A stretch of DNA of 60,000 nt, taken from positions 9,275,601 to 9,335,600 of the forward strand of contig OX442324.1 in the NCBI GenBank assembly GCA_949358305.1, in the 5' to 3' direction. The stretch is from Strigamia acuminata. Taxonomy: Eukaryota; Arthropoda; Chilopoda; Geophilomorpha; Linotaeniidae. Both the position numbers and the translations under genes were made by a program. Of this stretch, positions 32,062 through 40,926 are shown piece by piece. Within the stretch, counting starts at the first letter, position 1, and each line of letters starts with the position of its first letter. The notes below the pieces were generated by a model. It searched no databases, was not told the DNA's origin, and saw nothing but the letters and a program-made list of their open reading frames with translations.

Positions 32062-32531
32062 TGTAGGCCATTAAATCAATAAAGTGAGTCCAATCCTGAT
32101 TTCAGTCTTTTGCATTACTAGCACAAATTGTGCCGCCATCTTTATTGCAGTGGAAAAACATAACATGTGGTTTGAGGTTATTTGACCTCACAAACTATAG
32201 GGAGAACAAATCAATACTTCATTTAGTTGATTTGTCCTGTACACTATTAAAATATAAACACAACTTAGGACAGAACAAATTTCTATAATACACAATGCTC
32301 ATTTGAGCAGACGACGATTAAATAAGTCATTATATGGAGGGAAATCAGTTGTGGTACATACACACGCAATTTATAAAAACAATAGCAACTGATTTACAAT
32401 TCCGGGACATGATACAATGAAATACTAATCGCGTGACAATCGCGCTAATTCGGAAACGCACGAAGTAATCTCTCCATCGTAAATCGGAACTGACTGTGAC
32501 AACACTTGTCCCTAAACTTTACATATCAATA
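32062..32531 (-). repeat. Copia-B 5' LTR
   Basis: Second 470 bp copy, in plus orientation TGTAGGCCAT...TATCAATA, followed by the second AATTT target duplication (32532-32536). Confidence 0.92.
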
Positions 32532-34639
32532 AATTTAACCAAAAAGGATGAAAAGTTTGACTGCGGGCCACCCCACGACAAAGCATTCCACACGCTTCGA
32601 ACAGCATTAATAACAGTGCCGGTGTTAGCGCATCCAAACTTCGCTCAGCCCTTCATGATTTCAACTGATGCAAGCGCATATGGTTTAGGAGCAATTCTTA
32701 AACAAAAAGTCAACAACCAAGAGCGTGTTATCGCTTATGCAAGTCGTTTAATGAGCACAGCTGAACAGAACTACACTGCAACTGATAGAGAAATGTTAGC
32801 CATCATTTTTGCAATAGAGAAATTTAGACCGTACTTGTATGGACAGAAATTCCAAATTATCACCGACCATTCTGCCCTCCAATGGCTGAGAGGAGTCCGA
32901 AATCCAAATAGACGTCTAGCCAGGTGGGCGCTGCAACTAGCTGAGTATGATTTTGAAATATTTCATAAAAGCGGCAAGAAACATACAGATGCCGATGCTT
33001 TAAGTAGGATCCAGGAAGAATTAAGTGAAGAAGAAATCAAAAAATTACCTTCGCTTTTCTTAGAAAATTTGGACCTCCCTGTTGAACAGAGGAAGGATCC
33101 CAAACTACTGGACCTCATAACAGCGCTAGAAAACCAAGAGCAACTTCCAAGAAAAAGAAGACGACCTCTAAAGCAGTTCGTTCTTCAAAACAAAACGTTG
33201 TTCAGGAAGAAAAAACTTAACAGTTCCCTGAACATGGAAGATTTACTACTAGTAGTTCCAAAACAACTTCAAAAAGATGTATTGCACGAAATGCACGATG
33301 GATTACTAGGAGCTCATTTGGGATTGGCAAAAACGTGGAAACGAATAAGAACACGATTCTTCTGGACAAGAATCTTCAAAGATGTGAGAAATTATGTCTT
33401 GTCCTGCCAACACTGCGCAAAAGCAAAAACAATGACAACGCCAGCTAAAGGATTAATGCAGCCATGGTCAACAGTCTCAAAACCTTTTGAGCGAATTGGA
33501 ATAGATACACTTGGACCTTTTCCATTGTCACGTCTTGGAAATAAACATGTTTTTGTTGTAACTGATTATCTTTCTAGAAATGCAATAGCTAGACCAGCAG
33601 CAGCAGCTACAGCATTAGAAGCAGCGAAAACATTGCTTTATGAAGTTATTCTGAAAGAAGGCAGTCCAAGGGAAATCCTAAGCGACTGTGGAACCGAATA
33701 CAGGAATAAAATGGTTGAAGAAGTCTCAAATATGTTTAAAAGTTTGCATAAAACTACGTCAGGATACCATCCAAGAACAAACGGATTGACTGAGAGATTT
33801 AATGCAACATTCGCAAAAATGTTGCAAAGTTACGTCAATGACGAACACACTGACTGGGACGAATTTCTTCCATTTCTTCTGTTTTCTTACAACACGGGCG
33901 TTCATGAAACAACAGGATATAAACCACATTATTTACTTCGTGGATATGATGTAGATTTGACAGTAGATGTTAATTTGGACTTGCCACAGAAAGAATTTAC
34001 ATTAAGGACAGCTAAATTCATTCGAGCAGCCAGGAAAATTGCAAATGAGCGACTTGAAAAACAATCTGCAAAAAGCAAGAAAAGGTTTGATGAAGACAGA
34101 GTCAACAAAGAATTTGAACCAGGTGAATTGTTCTATTTGAAAACCATCAACAGAAAAGTTGGCTTGTCAGAGAAGCTTTTACCGCAATTTTCCGGCCCTT
34201 ATGAAATTGTGCGAAGAACTGCACCAAATGACTATGAAATAATCAATTCTACAAGAAAGAAAAGTGACATAGTGAATGTAGAACGATTAAAACCATACAA
34301 AGAACGAGTTGAACCAGAAATAGATGAAGTTTTGAAAGATTTGCCAGAAAAGAAAGTGAAATTTGCTGATAAAGTTAAAAAAAATCAGTAAAAAAGGTGA
34401 AATTGTAGTTGAAAACACAGAAAAACCAGTGAGAACAACGAAAATCAAGCCAAAGGAACGTTATATAGATGATACGGAACAAATCTCTAAAATCACTGTT
34501 TGAACCACAGCCTACGGTGAAAACGAATGAAAACCAACTTCAAAACCCGCCACTAGATGGCGTAAGTTCACAAACCAACGATTTCCGGTCGCGCAGACTC
34601 AGACCGCGTAAACGGAAAGATTATCGCCCATACTACTAA
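32532..34639 (+). pseudogene. pol: Gypsy-2 RNase H and integrase (continuation of pol)
   Basis: This resumes the Gypsy-2 pol frame interrupted at 25703. RNase H: ISTDASAYGLGAIL, TATDREMLAI, KKHTDADALSR. Integrase HHCC: HDGLLGAHLGLAKTWKRI, then CQHCAKAK. Integrase DDE: GIDTLGPF, SDCGTEYRNK, GLTERFNAT. The main open frame ends at TAA 34389-34391 at a run of eight A residues. The homologous tail continues in other frames to about 34639 and ends RPRKRKDYRPYY followed by a stop. Two further small frameshifts (near 34380 and 34490) are therefore inferred. The integrase core itself looks intact. Confidence 0.88.
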
Positions 34640-35416
34640 GCGCACATTTTTGGTTGAGGTGAACGCGAAATTCTTGCGCGACCCGAGACAAAAATTTCTA
34701 ATTGTTTTGACATTTTGTGTTTGAAATTGTGTTACAAAAGGTTTGTGTAAGTGTTTTGAATAATTGTAGGTGATTTTTGGAATGAAATGTTAGGTTTTAA
34801 ACGTCTTTATGAGCGGACTTCGCGAATTGAGACCAATCGCGATCTTCGTCAATTTGCTTTGAATTTTTATAGCATTTAATAAGTTAGATAAAATTTTGAA
34901 ATAATTTTTAATTAAATTTAGTAGTGTAATAGTTTAATTTAAAAATGGTTTTAAAGAGTAAATTGGAAAAATTTAATTTGAATAATGCAAATTGACTGTG
35001 GACGCGAGAGGAATCTATCGCGAATTTTGCTTGAAAATATAATGTGTTGAAATTTTCGATAAATTTGGTGTAAATATTTCACGGCATAATTTTGATTGAA
35101 TGTTAATAAGAGTTAATTATTGTAAATAATTGAAATGAGTTGATGTTTTAACGGTATTGTTAATTTTAAAGAAAATTAGAGAAATTGGAAAAATATTTTT
35201 GAATTTGTTTTTTTTTTCCCACTTTGGAGAATTGTTAAGAGTTGTAATTGATTATGAAAAATGCTTGTTTTTAATGCGAATACTTTCGAATATTGAGTGA
35301 AAGAATGATTTATATTTATTTTTATTTTGTTCTTAATTCCATGATTGTTTTTTCTCTCCTTTTCCATCAAATAGGTTAGGAGAGTTCAGTCATTTCAAAG
35401 TGAGGTGTATTTGCCA
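34640..35416 (+). promoter_or_regulatory. Gypsy-2 spacer before third gene, with probable intron
   Basis: AT-rich non-coding sequence. A donor-like GTAAGT lies at 34747-34752. A strong acceptor, a pyrimidine tract followed by CAAATAG, ends at 35374, giving a possible intron of 628 bp. The exon from 35375 is open in frame to the ATG at 35417, so a non-coding first exon is plausible. The layout parallels the spliced third gene of Gypsy-1. Confidence 0.5.
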
Positions 35417-36787
35417 ATGGATGAAATGGCAAATAAGTTCGACAGAATGGACATCCACTCAACCGATTCTTCGTCCGATGAGTTCGAGGTGCCAGTGTAC
35501 AAGCCGCCCGAACAAGCAGAGGCAGCGCAACCAGATCCGATGCAATTATGGAACTGGTACGATCGAACACTGGATCCGAGGAACCCGATGCCGGTGTTAG
35601 GCAAACCGATCAATCTCGAGGATTTGGTTTCGTTCGAACGCCCATTTACCAACCGACGGAAGCAACAGTGACCAAAACAACTGGACCCAGCCGATCCAAA
35701 ATACGTTAAAAAACGAAACCGCCAGGAGAGGCGCAAGCGTAATCGAACGATAGTACGACAAAGTGATGGAGCCGAGAAGAAGAAGCTGACCCCGAGAGGA
35801 TTAAAAGTAATAAGGGACCAGGCAGAACGATCAGTTCGGAGGAACAATCGTCGTCTGTCTGAGATTACCGACGAGCGGGGAAATTTGACAGCGGCGGTTG
35901 TTCCACTCCAACCCAAAGGAGCTGAGGGAAGGCGTGTTTACGAGGCGTATAAAGCAGCATCGCAAAAGCTTTTGCACGAGGAGGCGAAGTTGAAGAATAG
36001 AGTGGCGCGCGCAAAAGAGCTGGGGAGACAAACTCAACTCTACGATCCGAGGATAAATCTCCCGCCACCGCCGAAGGATTACAAAGTTGGCATGCCTTTC
36101 GACAAGCAGATGCGAGCGCTAGAGATTTGGTACGCCATTTATGCCAAACAATCGGACGAGCCGTTGTACATCTCAAAAATTCGTCCCCACATTGTCGTAC
36201 GCCGTCGAGAAATGTTATCTCTTGGAGCCTTAATGCCAGGAACAGTGTCCTGGGTACACGACACTATCATCGATGTGTACCTTGGGATGATAATGGAAAG
36301 ACATCCTCAGGTTTTTGCGTATCCAGTTTCGGTAGTCGAAAGATTGATGTCAGCCGCAGATAAACCAGATACGTGGCGCTGGTATAAAGATTTGGTGGAC
36401 AAGCCGAACGACAGCCACACCATTTGGTTTTTCCCAATACCAACTGAATTTCATTAGATGATCTACGTATACGACAGAAGTCGTTCTCCAAATAACGTAG
36501 GATTCTATGATTCTTCGTCCGAGCCAACTAAAGATCATTTTCAGTATTGGAGCAATATTAAATTGAATTTGAGAGGCGCGGGATTTGTTTTTCCGAAGTA
36601 TCAGCGATGGTTCCCGCCGAAGGCCCCGCAACTCGATGGAGATAGTTGCGGGCCGATGATACTCCATTTCGCCCGCCGATATCTCGACGATCGGGATCTG
36701 ATGAAGTTAGCGGACGGAACAGAGTTAAGAACGAGAATTCTATATGAGATTCATCACGGGGAGTTCGAGCCGTTTGATGAGGTTTAA
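35417..36787 (+). pseudogene. Gypsy-2 third gene: Ulp1/SENP-like cysteine protease with two nonsense codons
   Basis: One frame of about 457 codons from ATG 35417 to TAA 36785-36787, interrupted by TGA at 35669-35671 and TAG at 36455-36457. The N-terminal half is acidic, then strongly basic (KKRNRQERRKRNR). The C-terminal about 190 residues resemble the C48 (Ulp1/SENP) peptidase: SWVHDTIIDVYL fits the W-L-x-D-x-x-I-D entrance motif; the catalytic His is in PTEFH (36452-36454), followed by the TAG exactly where the family has Trp; the Asp is in FYDSS (36509-36511); and QLDGDSCGP supplies the oxyanion Gln and catalytic Cys (36647-36649). Family members cleave SUMO or ubiquitin-like proteins or viral/transposon precursors; its role here is unknown. 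Fold assignment is by motif only. Confidence 0.78.
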
Positions 36788-37160
36788 GGAGAAGGAAGAT
36801 GAATTTTGATTTTGATAATTTAATTTTGACAAAATTTTTCTTTTGATTTATGTTTTTTTTTTGTTGGACTTTTCAAATATGTAAAAATAAACAATGGAAA
36901 AGCAAATATTGTATTGGTGATATTAAGTTAGTTTAAGTTGAATTATTTTATGATTTGATTGGAATGGTAACATTGGAATAAAAGGGAGTAAAGTTAACTC
37001 CAGAATAATTTAAGTTTGTGTAATAATTATGAAACAGCTGAGTGATGACTTATGAAAGGTAGAAATAGCCGAACATTCCTTAAAAATGTCCGATTTAAAA
37101 GACACCTGTCTGGTATCGAAATTTGTATTTTGGGGTCCAAAACACAGCAAAAAAGGGAGT
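36788..37160 (+). terminator. Gypsy-2 3' region: poly(A) signal and polypurine tract
   Basis: AT-rich untranslated region after the protease gene. AATAAA at about 36885 could end a separate third-gene transcript. The polypurine tract AAAAAAGGGAGT (37149-37160) abuts the 3' LTR. Nothing else is seen. Confidence 0.6.
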
Positions 37161-37734
37161 TGTCACGTGTACGAACCGTGCCAATTAATGCGCGATTCGT
37201 AGCACGTAATTCGAATTATTATTAGTTAAATGTTGCTAAATTTCGGCCACAGATGGCGCTGACGGCTGGAATCCGTCATCGCCATGTGATGGACCGATCA
37301 ATTCAATTATGGGGTTTATGGCAGATTTGCTATAAATAAGGAGCCCGCACTAAGACAGGTCTCTAATCACTTTTGCTTTTCAGAACTAGAGAGTCTGATG
37401 TCGCCTCAATAAAGAGCGCGGCTGATGACTATAAAACCAATTTAATTACATCGCAATTAAGTTATCACACAGTTGTTTTATAACCCAATTAATAAAGGTT
37501 GTACAATTTAACAAATGTAAAAGTGACAATTTATCCACATAACATTCTGACCTGTTTTTGAGAATAAATGTATCTGAGTTTAAAAGGGATCGAACAAACT
37601 TCGTTTGTCCGGTCAAATAAAACTGAATTGAATTTAAGCATAAAACAAATCTCATTCTTTCCTTTCACACTCACTAAGCCCCAAATAAAATAACGTTGCA
37701 TGGAAACCTGATCAGACCCGGAATCCACGTAACA
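37161..37734 (+). repeat. Gypsy-2 3' LTR
   Basis: Second 574 bp LTR copy. I saw three substitutions relative to 21060-21633. It is followed by the second GTAT duplication (37735-37738) and the N-terminal part of Copia-A gag. Confidence 0.95.
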
Positions 37735-37950
37735 GTATATATGTCCAAGAGCTTTTTCCTTCTTCGTCATATATCGTTCCTTTTCCTTTTCGGATAAAGT
37801 GGCAAGATGTTCCGCTTCTTTATCTTCAGTCACGTGCCTCCAAAGGCCTTCGGACTTGAGCAACATACGCATTGCTCTCTGCCACTGTTCATAATTCCCG
37901 ACTCCTAGGACGGGAATTAAACCGCTCAACGAATTGGCTGCTTTCTGCAT
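37735..37950 (-). pseudogene. gag: Copia-A gag, N-terminal segment
   Basis: Start of the Copia-A polyprotein at ATG 37950 (MQKAANSLSG), matching the Copia-C start MQKAANSNS. It contains the conserved NYEQWQRAMRMLLKSEGLW block typical of copia Gag. Gypsy-2 interrupts it after codon 70. Another ATG at 37986 is in frame but has no counterpart in Copia-C. The frame itself carries no lesion. Confidence 0.9.
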
Positions 37951-38831
37951 TGTTGAATAGAGAACGAAACACGACGCGGAAAACACACGGGCTCAGAGAG
38001 TGGCGCTGACGAAAGGCACTAAATCGGAGCACTAAACTGTCGCACTGCACTAACACTTGAGGTTCGAGGCGGAAGGACCAAAATTGGGAGGCAATGCTAC
38101 AATTGCCTGATAACCTGTAGTGAGTGTCTCCCTGACGTCCTTTACAACCTCCTAGGGTTACGGGAATGTCAGGTGGCGCAGGGCTCAGCCTCACCACAGA
38201 ATACAATGACGCGGTGCTCGGAATCGAGCGTAGGGCGTCAAGGATTCTAAATGACCCACCAAAATCCCCACTTAATATTAACAAAGGTAATTGCGAAAAT
38301 AGGAGAAATAGATGAATCAACTGCGGTTGCAGTCCTCGGCGCGGTTTTTCTCGAAAAAACCGGAGAAAAAGCGCAATTTGGACTCGAAAGTCCAAATTCT
38401 TCTCATAAAACGAGGCTCTTCGCAAGAAAAGTGCAAAATCGATGTAAATAAATCAAAATCGTCGATACTGTGCATACACCGGGGTATGACACAGCGAGAA
38501 TCGTCTCGTTTCTCGGTGAAAATAAATATTTCGACGCTGTCGTATCGCGAATCGTTGAAAACTGAAAATAAATAAGAAAATTCGATTCAAAATTTGCGAG
38601 GCCGCGGAATTTCGATCGACATTAATCACAGAATCGAGTCAGAATCGACACGGGCTTCTACGGAACGTCGATTGTACGTCGACGACGTTCTCGAGACGAA
38701 AATCGGATCCAAAATGGCGGCGGAAATCTGAAAATATAAATGTCGGCGCAAATTCACGAATTTCGCGCAAACTGCGTCGATAATTAGGCGGAAATAATTC
38801 GGAACAAGTAGCAACCACCCTCTGCTACCAA
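37951..38831 (-). promoter_or_regulatory. Copia-A untranslated leader and primer-binding site
   Basis: About 0.9 kb non-coding. The complement of TGGTAGCAGAG (38820-38830) lies one base from the LTR and is the initiator tRNA-Met type primer site. A block at about 38100-38200 is shared with the Copia-D leader at about 46550-46640 (core CCCTGCGCCACCT...ACATTCCCG, then AAAGGACGT), a conserved element of this family. Confidence 0.65.
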
Positions 38832-39348
38832 TGTAGCAGAGGAGTGCGCAAAATATCGGCGTGTTGCCGATGGAAGCATGTTAAATAAAGGCGAAATGGC
38901 GTCGTACACCTTGTACGAACGTTCGCCAGACGTTTCACGTAAGCGCGCGACGTAAGGTCGCTTATGTGCGCACAAAACAAGCATTGAAGGTGCTTGAAAG
39001 TAAAGACAATGCTTAAAATAAAATATACACTTTAATGAAACGAAAATATACATTACATTTAGGAAAATCAGCTAGTTGGCACACATCTGTGTGTTCCGCC
39101 ATGTTGGAAATATGAATAAAATAACATAAGCACTCTGGTGCCAGTAATTTACATTAACAAAGGACAAATCATGTCCTAATAGAACAAATCATATTTGTAA
39201 AGAACAAATGTATGGGATTACATACGATACAGCATTGAATTGATTATAAATGTCGGATAATAACAAAAACAAACATTTGATTGATAATTACGAAATAAAA
39301 GAACTGTAAATACTTAATATCGACAAAATAGTGGTCTTTAGACCTACA
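38832..39348 (-). repeat. Copia-A 5' LTR
   Basis: A 517 bp LTR, TGTAGCAGAG...AGACCTACA in plus orientation, recognised by the adjacent primer-binding site and by similarity to the Copia-C LTR (shared start TGTAG-CAGAG-A-TGCGCAAAATATCGG and an end of the GGTCTTT-GACC type). The partner LTR lies left of the window. The expected 5 bp TSD would be AGCCT (39349-39353). Confidence 0.85.
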
Positions 39349-39582
39349 AGCCTGTTGTGACTCGATGATTTGCTGGAGTCGGCAATCTGAGGCGGGCAGA
39401 TTCTTCGTGGTAAGCTGCACGTACGCAATAATCTCCTTGTCCAGGTCGTAGTCTCCGTCGGTAGTGTTAAGCGGCCGGCGTGAAAGCGCATCGGCGAGAC
39501 CCAAGTCTTTTCCGGCAATGTGAATGACGGTGTATTGGTGTCGCTGTAGTCGCAGCCGCATCCGTTGGAGTTTGGGCGTTAG
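39349..39582 (-). pseudogene. pol: Gypsy-4 remnant: RNase H C-terminus
   Basis: A 234 bp open fragment on the minus strand, squeezed between the Copia-A 5' LTR and the Copia-D 5' LTR. It reads LTPKLQRMRLRLQRH, then HIAGKDLGLADALSRRPL, the typical end of gypsy RNase H. It differs from Gypsy-1, 2 and 3 at this motif, so it is a fourth family. The codon frame is cut off exactly at 39582 (start of TGTTGG) and at 39349. The rest is inferred to lie outside the window on both sides. Confidence 0.8.
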
Positions 39583-40124
39583 TGTTGGACTTTGGAACCA
39601 CTTTTGAGTTATTTAAATCATTTTTCGATGTGAAATGGCTTTGAAACGTTTATTTTATCATTTATCGGTAATTGTTTCCATTTTCCTGGGTTATTCAGTG
39701 TTTATTTAGTGTTTTCATGCTTGTTTGTAAGGAGAATGCATGATACCGGGTTGCATAGAGGGTGCATCTTGCTATCTTGTTCTTATGTTTTTCATTATTA
39801 TTGTTTCTAATATCGGCCACCAGATGTCTCTGGCACATTACAAATGGCCGCTCACACGGGTAGTGTGTTTCCTTGTGTTTGTCCAGTAATTCTGGACCCA
39901 TTATGTAAGTTTTCTCTTAATAAATGTTATATTTTTGGTTAACTATTGTATTTAGTTCAGTACTACACGTTTCTATAAGTGTAGTGCACGCGAATTTGAT
40001 CGTAAGTCCGCTCAAACTCGCGTACGCGCATCACGCGCATTTGTCCGCACTTAGAAGTGCGTTTGACTCAGTTTTACGCTTCCTATCGCCTATTTCGGCG
40101 ATATTTTTGCGCCACAGAGCTACA
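39583..40124 (+). repeat. Copia-D 5' LTR (predicted, unpaired)
   Basis: A 542 bp LTR inferred from its edges: the left edge TGTTGG is exactly where the Gypsy-4 reading frame breaks, and the right edge GAGCTACA is followed two bases later by the copia primer-binding site TGGTAGCAGAGG. The length is like the other copia LTRs here (517 and 536 bp). AATAAA is at 39919-39924. The 3' LTR is not in the window, so the limits are not confirmed by a pair. Confidence 0.72.
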
Positions 40125-40349
40125 AGTGGTAGCAGAGGCCTGGAAAGCCACCAGTGCCTCGTTTTTCCATTAATTTTCCGTGAATTTCGCGATTTTTCGC
40201 GATTTTTGCGGAAATTTTTGTTTTTTTCAGATTTTCGACGATTTCCGGCAGTCAACAACGTCTTTATGACGTTCACAACCCCGGAGTGCGGTCGTAATCG
40301 TCGATTTTTGAATTTTTTCAACCTTTCTTTGTGTTTTTCGAGTTAAAAA
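40125..40349 (+). promoter_or_regulatory. Copia-D leader, first part, with primer-binding site
   Basis: The primer-binding site TGGTAGCAGAGG starts at 40127. The sequence from about 40150 to 40345 is an imperfect repeat of about 46110-46370 beyond the TIR element. Shared blocks: CCGTGAATTTCGC, TTTTGCGGAAATTT, CAACGTCT..GACGTT and CCCCGGAGTGCG. The leader thus holds a diverged tandem duplication. Confidence 0.65.
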
Positions 40350-40505
40350 CAGTAGCTGCATTCAAAAATTAAAACATTTTGTGTTTTAGTTCCATTTTAA
40401 AACAAAAATGACATCATTTCCTGTCTATAAAACTAAAATTGGTTAAAATACAAACTAAAATACAATTTCACAAAACTCTATTTTACTTCAATTTTAAGTG
40501 TAGTT

Positions 40506-40684
40506 ATATTGTGTTTTTGGAACTTTCCTTTGTGTTACAGCAAGGCTGAATAACTAAGCATCCATGTAGTTGCGTTGGTGAGTATAAACTGAGTTTTATT
40601 TTTGAGAGGGGAAGAAGAGGGAGCGGTCAGAGCAATAGAAGTTGACTCTGTTACAGTTGCCAGATGTGGGGGTAGAGCACCCCA
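40506..40684 (-). repeat. Gypsy-3 3' LTR
   Basis: A 179 bp LTR, plus orientation ATATTGTGTT...ACACCCCA-like. On the element strand it begins TGGGG and ends CAATAT rather than CA. This boundary is set by the 4 bp TSD and by the primer-binding site starting directly next to it. Confidence 0.85.
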
Positions 40685-40926
40685 GTATTCCCTTAATTGG
40701 TGAAGACAATTGAAAAGGGAAAGGAAAAGGGGTAATCGGAATGTGATTACATAAACATGACGTGAAGACACGTTAAGAGCAAATACAAAAATAAACAAAC
40801 AACAATGAAATACATTGGGCAATAATAAACATTGAAAAATGTCAAAAGATGTAAAATTAAACAAATGGATTACTACTAAAATCACTAAAATATGCACTAT
40901 AAGATAAAACAACACAACAAACAATC
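40685..40926 (-). other. Gypsy-3 3' untranslated region
   Basis: A 242 bp non-coding region between the Gag-Pol stop and the 3' LTR. Next to the LTR the minus strand reads ...CAATTAAGGGAATACTG, so AAGGGAATAC is the likely polypurine tract. Nothing else is seen. Confidence 0.5.

Larger units (their letters stand above)
25704..32531 (-). mobile_element. Copia-B, intact copia-type retrotransposon inside Gypsy-2 pol
   Basis: A 6.8 kb minus-strand element with 470 bp LTRs (25704-26173, 32062-32531; offset 6358, no difference seen) and a 5 bp TSD, AATTT (25699-25703, 32532-32536). Primer-binding site on the minus strand: TGGTAGCAGAGG (complement at 32048-32059), the initiator tRNA-Met type usual in copia. 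The polypurine tract CCAGAGGGGG (complement 26174-26183) abuts the 3' LTR. One open frame spans gag-pro-int-RT-RNase H. Splicing it out rejoins the Gypsy-2 RT frame exactly, so the insertion came later. Confidence 0.95.
21060..37734 (+). mobile_element. Gypsy-2, Ty3/gypsy element with a Ulp1-like third gene, split by Copia-B
   Basis: The element is bounded by 574 bp LTRs (21060-21633, 37161-37734; offset 16101, about three differences) ending TGT...ACA. It has a 4 bp TSD, GTAT (21056-21059, 37735-37738), inside Copia-A gag. Without the nested Copia-B it is about 9.8 kb: leader, gag, pol, then a separate Ulp1/SENP-like protease gene. Gag, protease/RT, the Pol tail and the third gene all carry nonsense or frameshift lesions. 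Yet the LTRs are about 99.5% alike, so either decay was fast or this copy was already defective when mobilised by another element's proteins. Confidence 0.93.
7643..39348 (-). mobile_element. Copia-A, copia-type retrotransposon shredded by three later insertions
   Basis: A minus-strand Ty1/copia element whose visible pieces are 39348-37735 (5' LTR, leader, gag N-terminus), 21059-20805 (gag middle) and 9015-7643 (gag C-terminus, protease, start of integrase). Gypsy-2, Gypsy-1 and BEL occupy the gaps; the rest of pol and the 3' LTR lie left of the window. Removing the two gypsy elements and one TSD copy each restores a continuous open gag frame across both junctions, closely related to the intact Copia-C at 50287-55290. 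This shows all pieces are one element and that the insertions postdate it. The outer flank (39349 onward) is a gypsy RNase H remnant. The only lesion I found in the visible coding part is a 1-base deletion near 7690. Confidence 0.92.
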
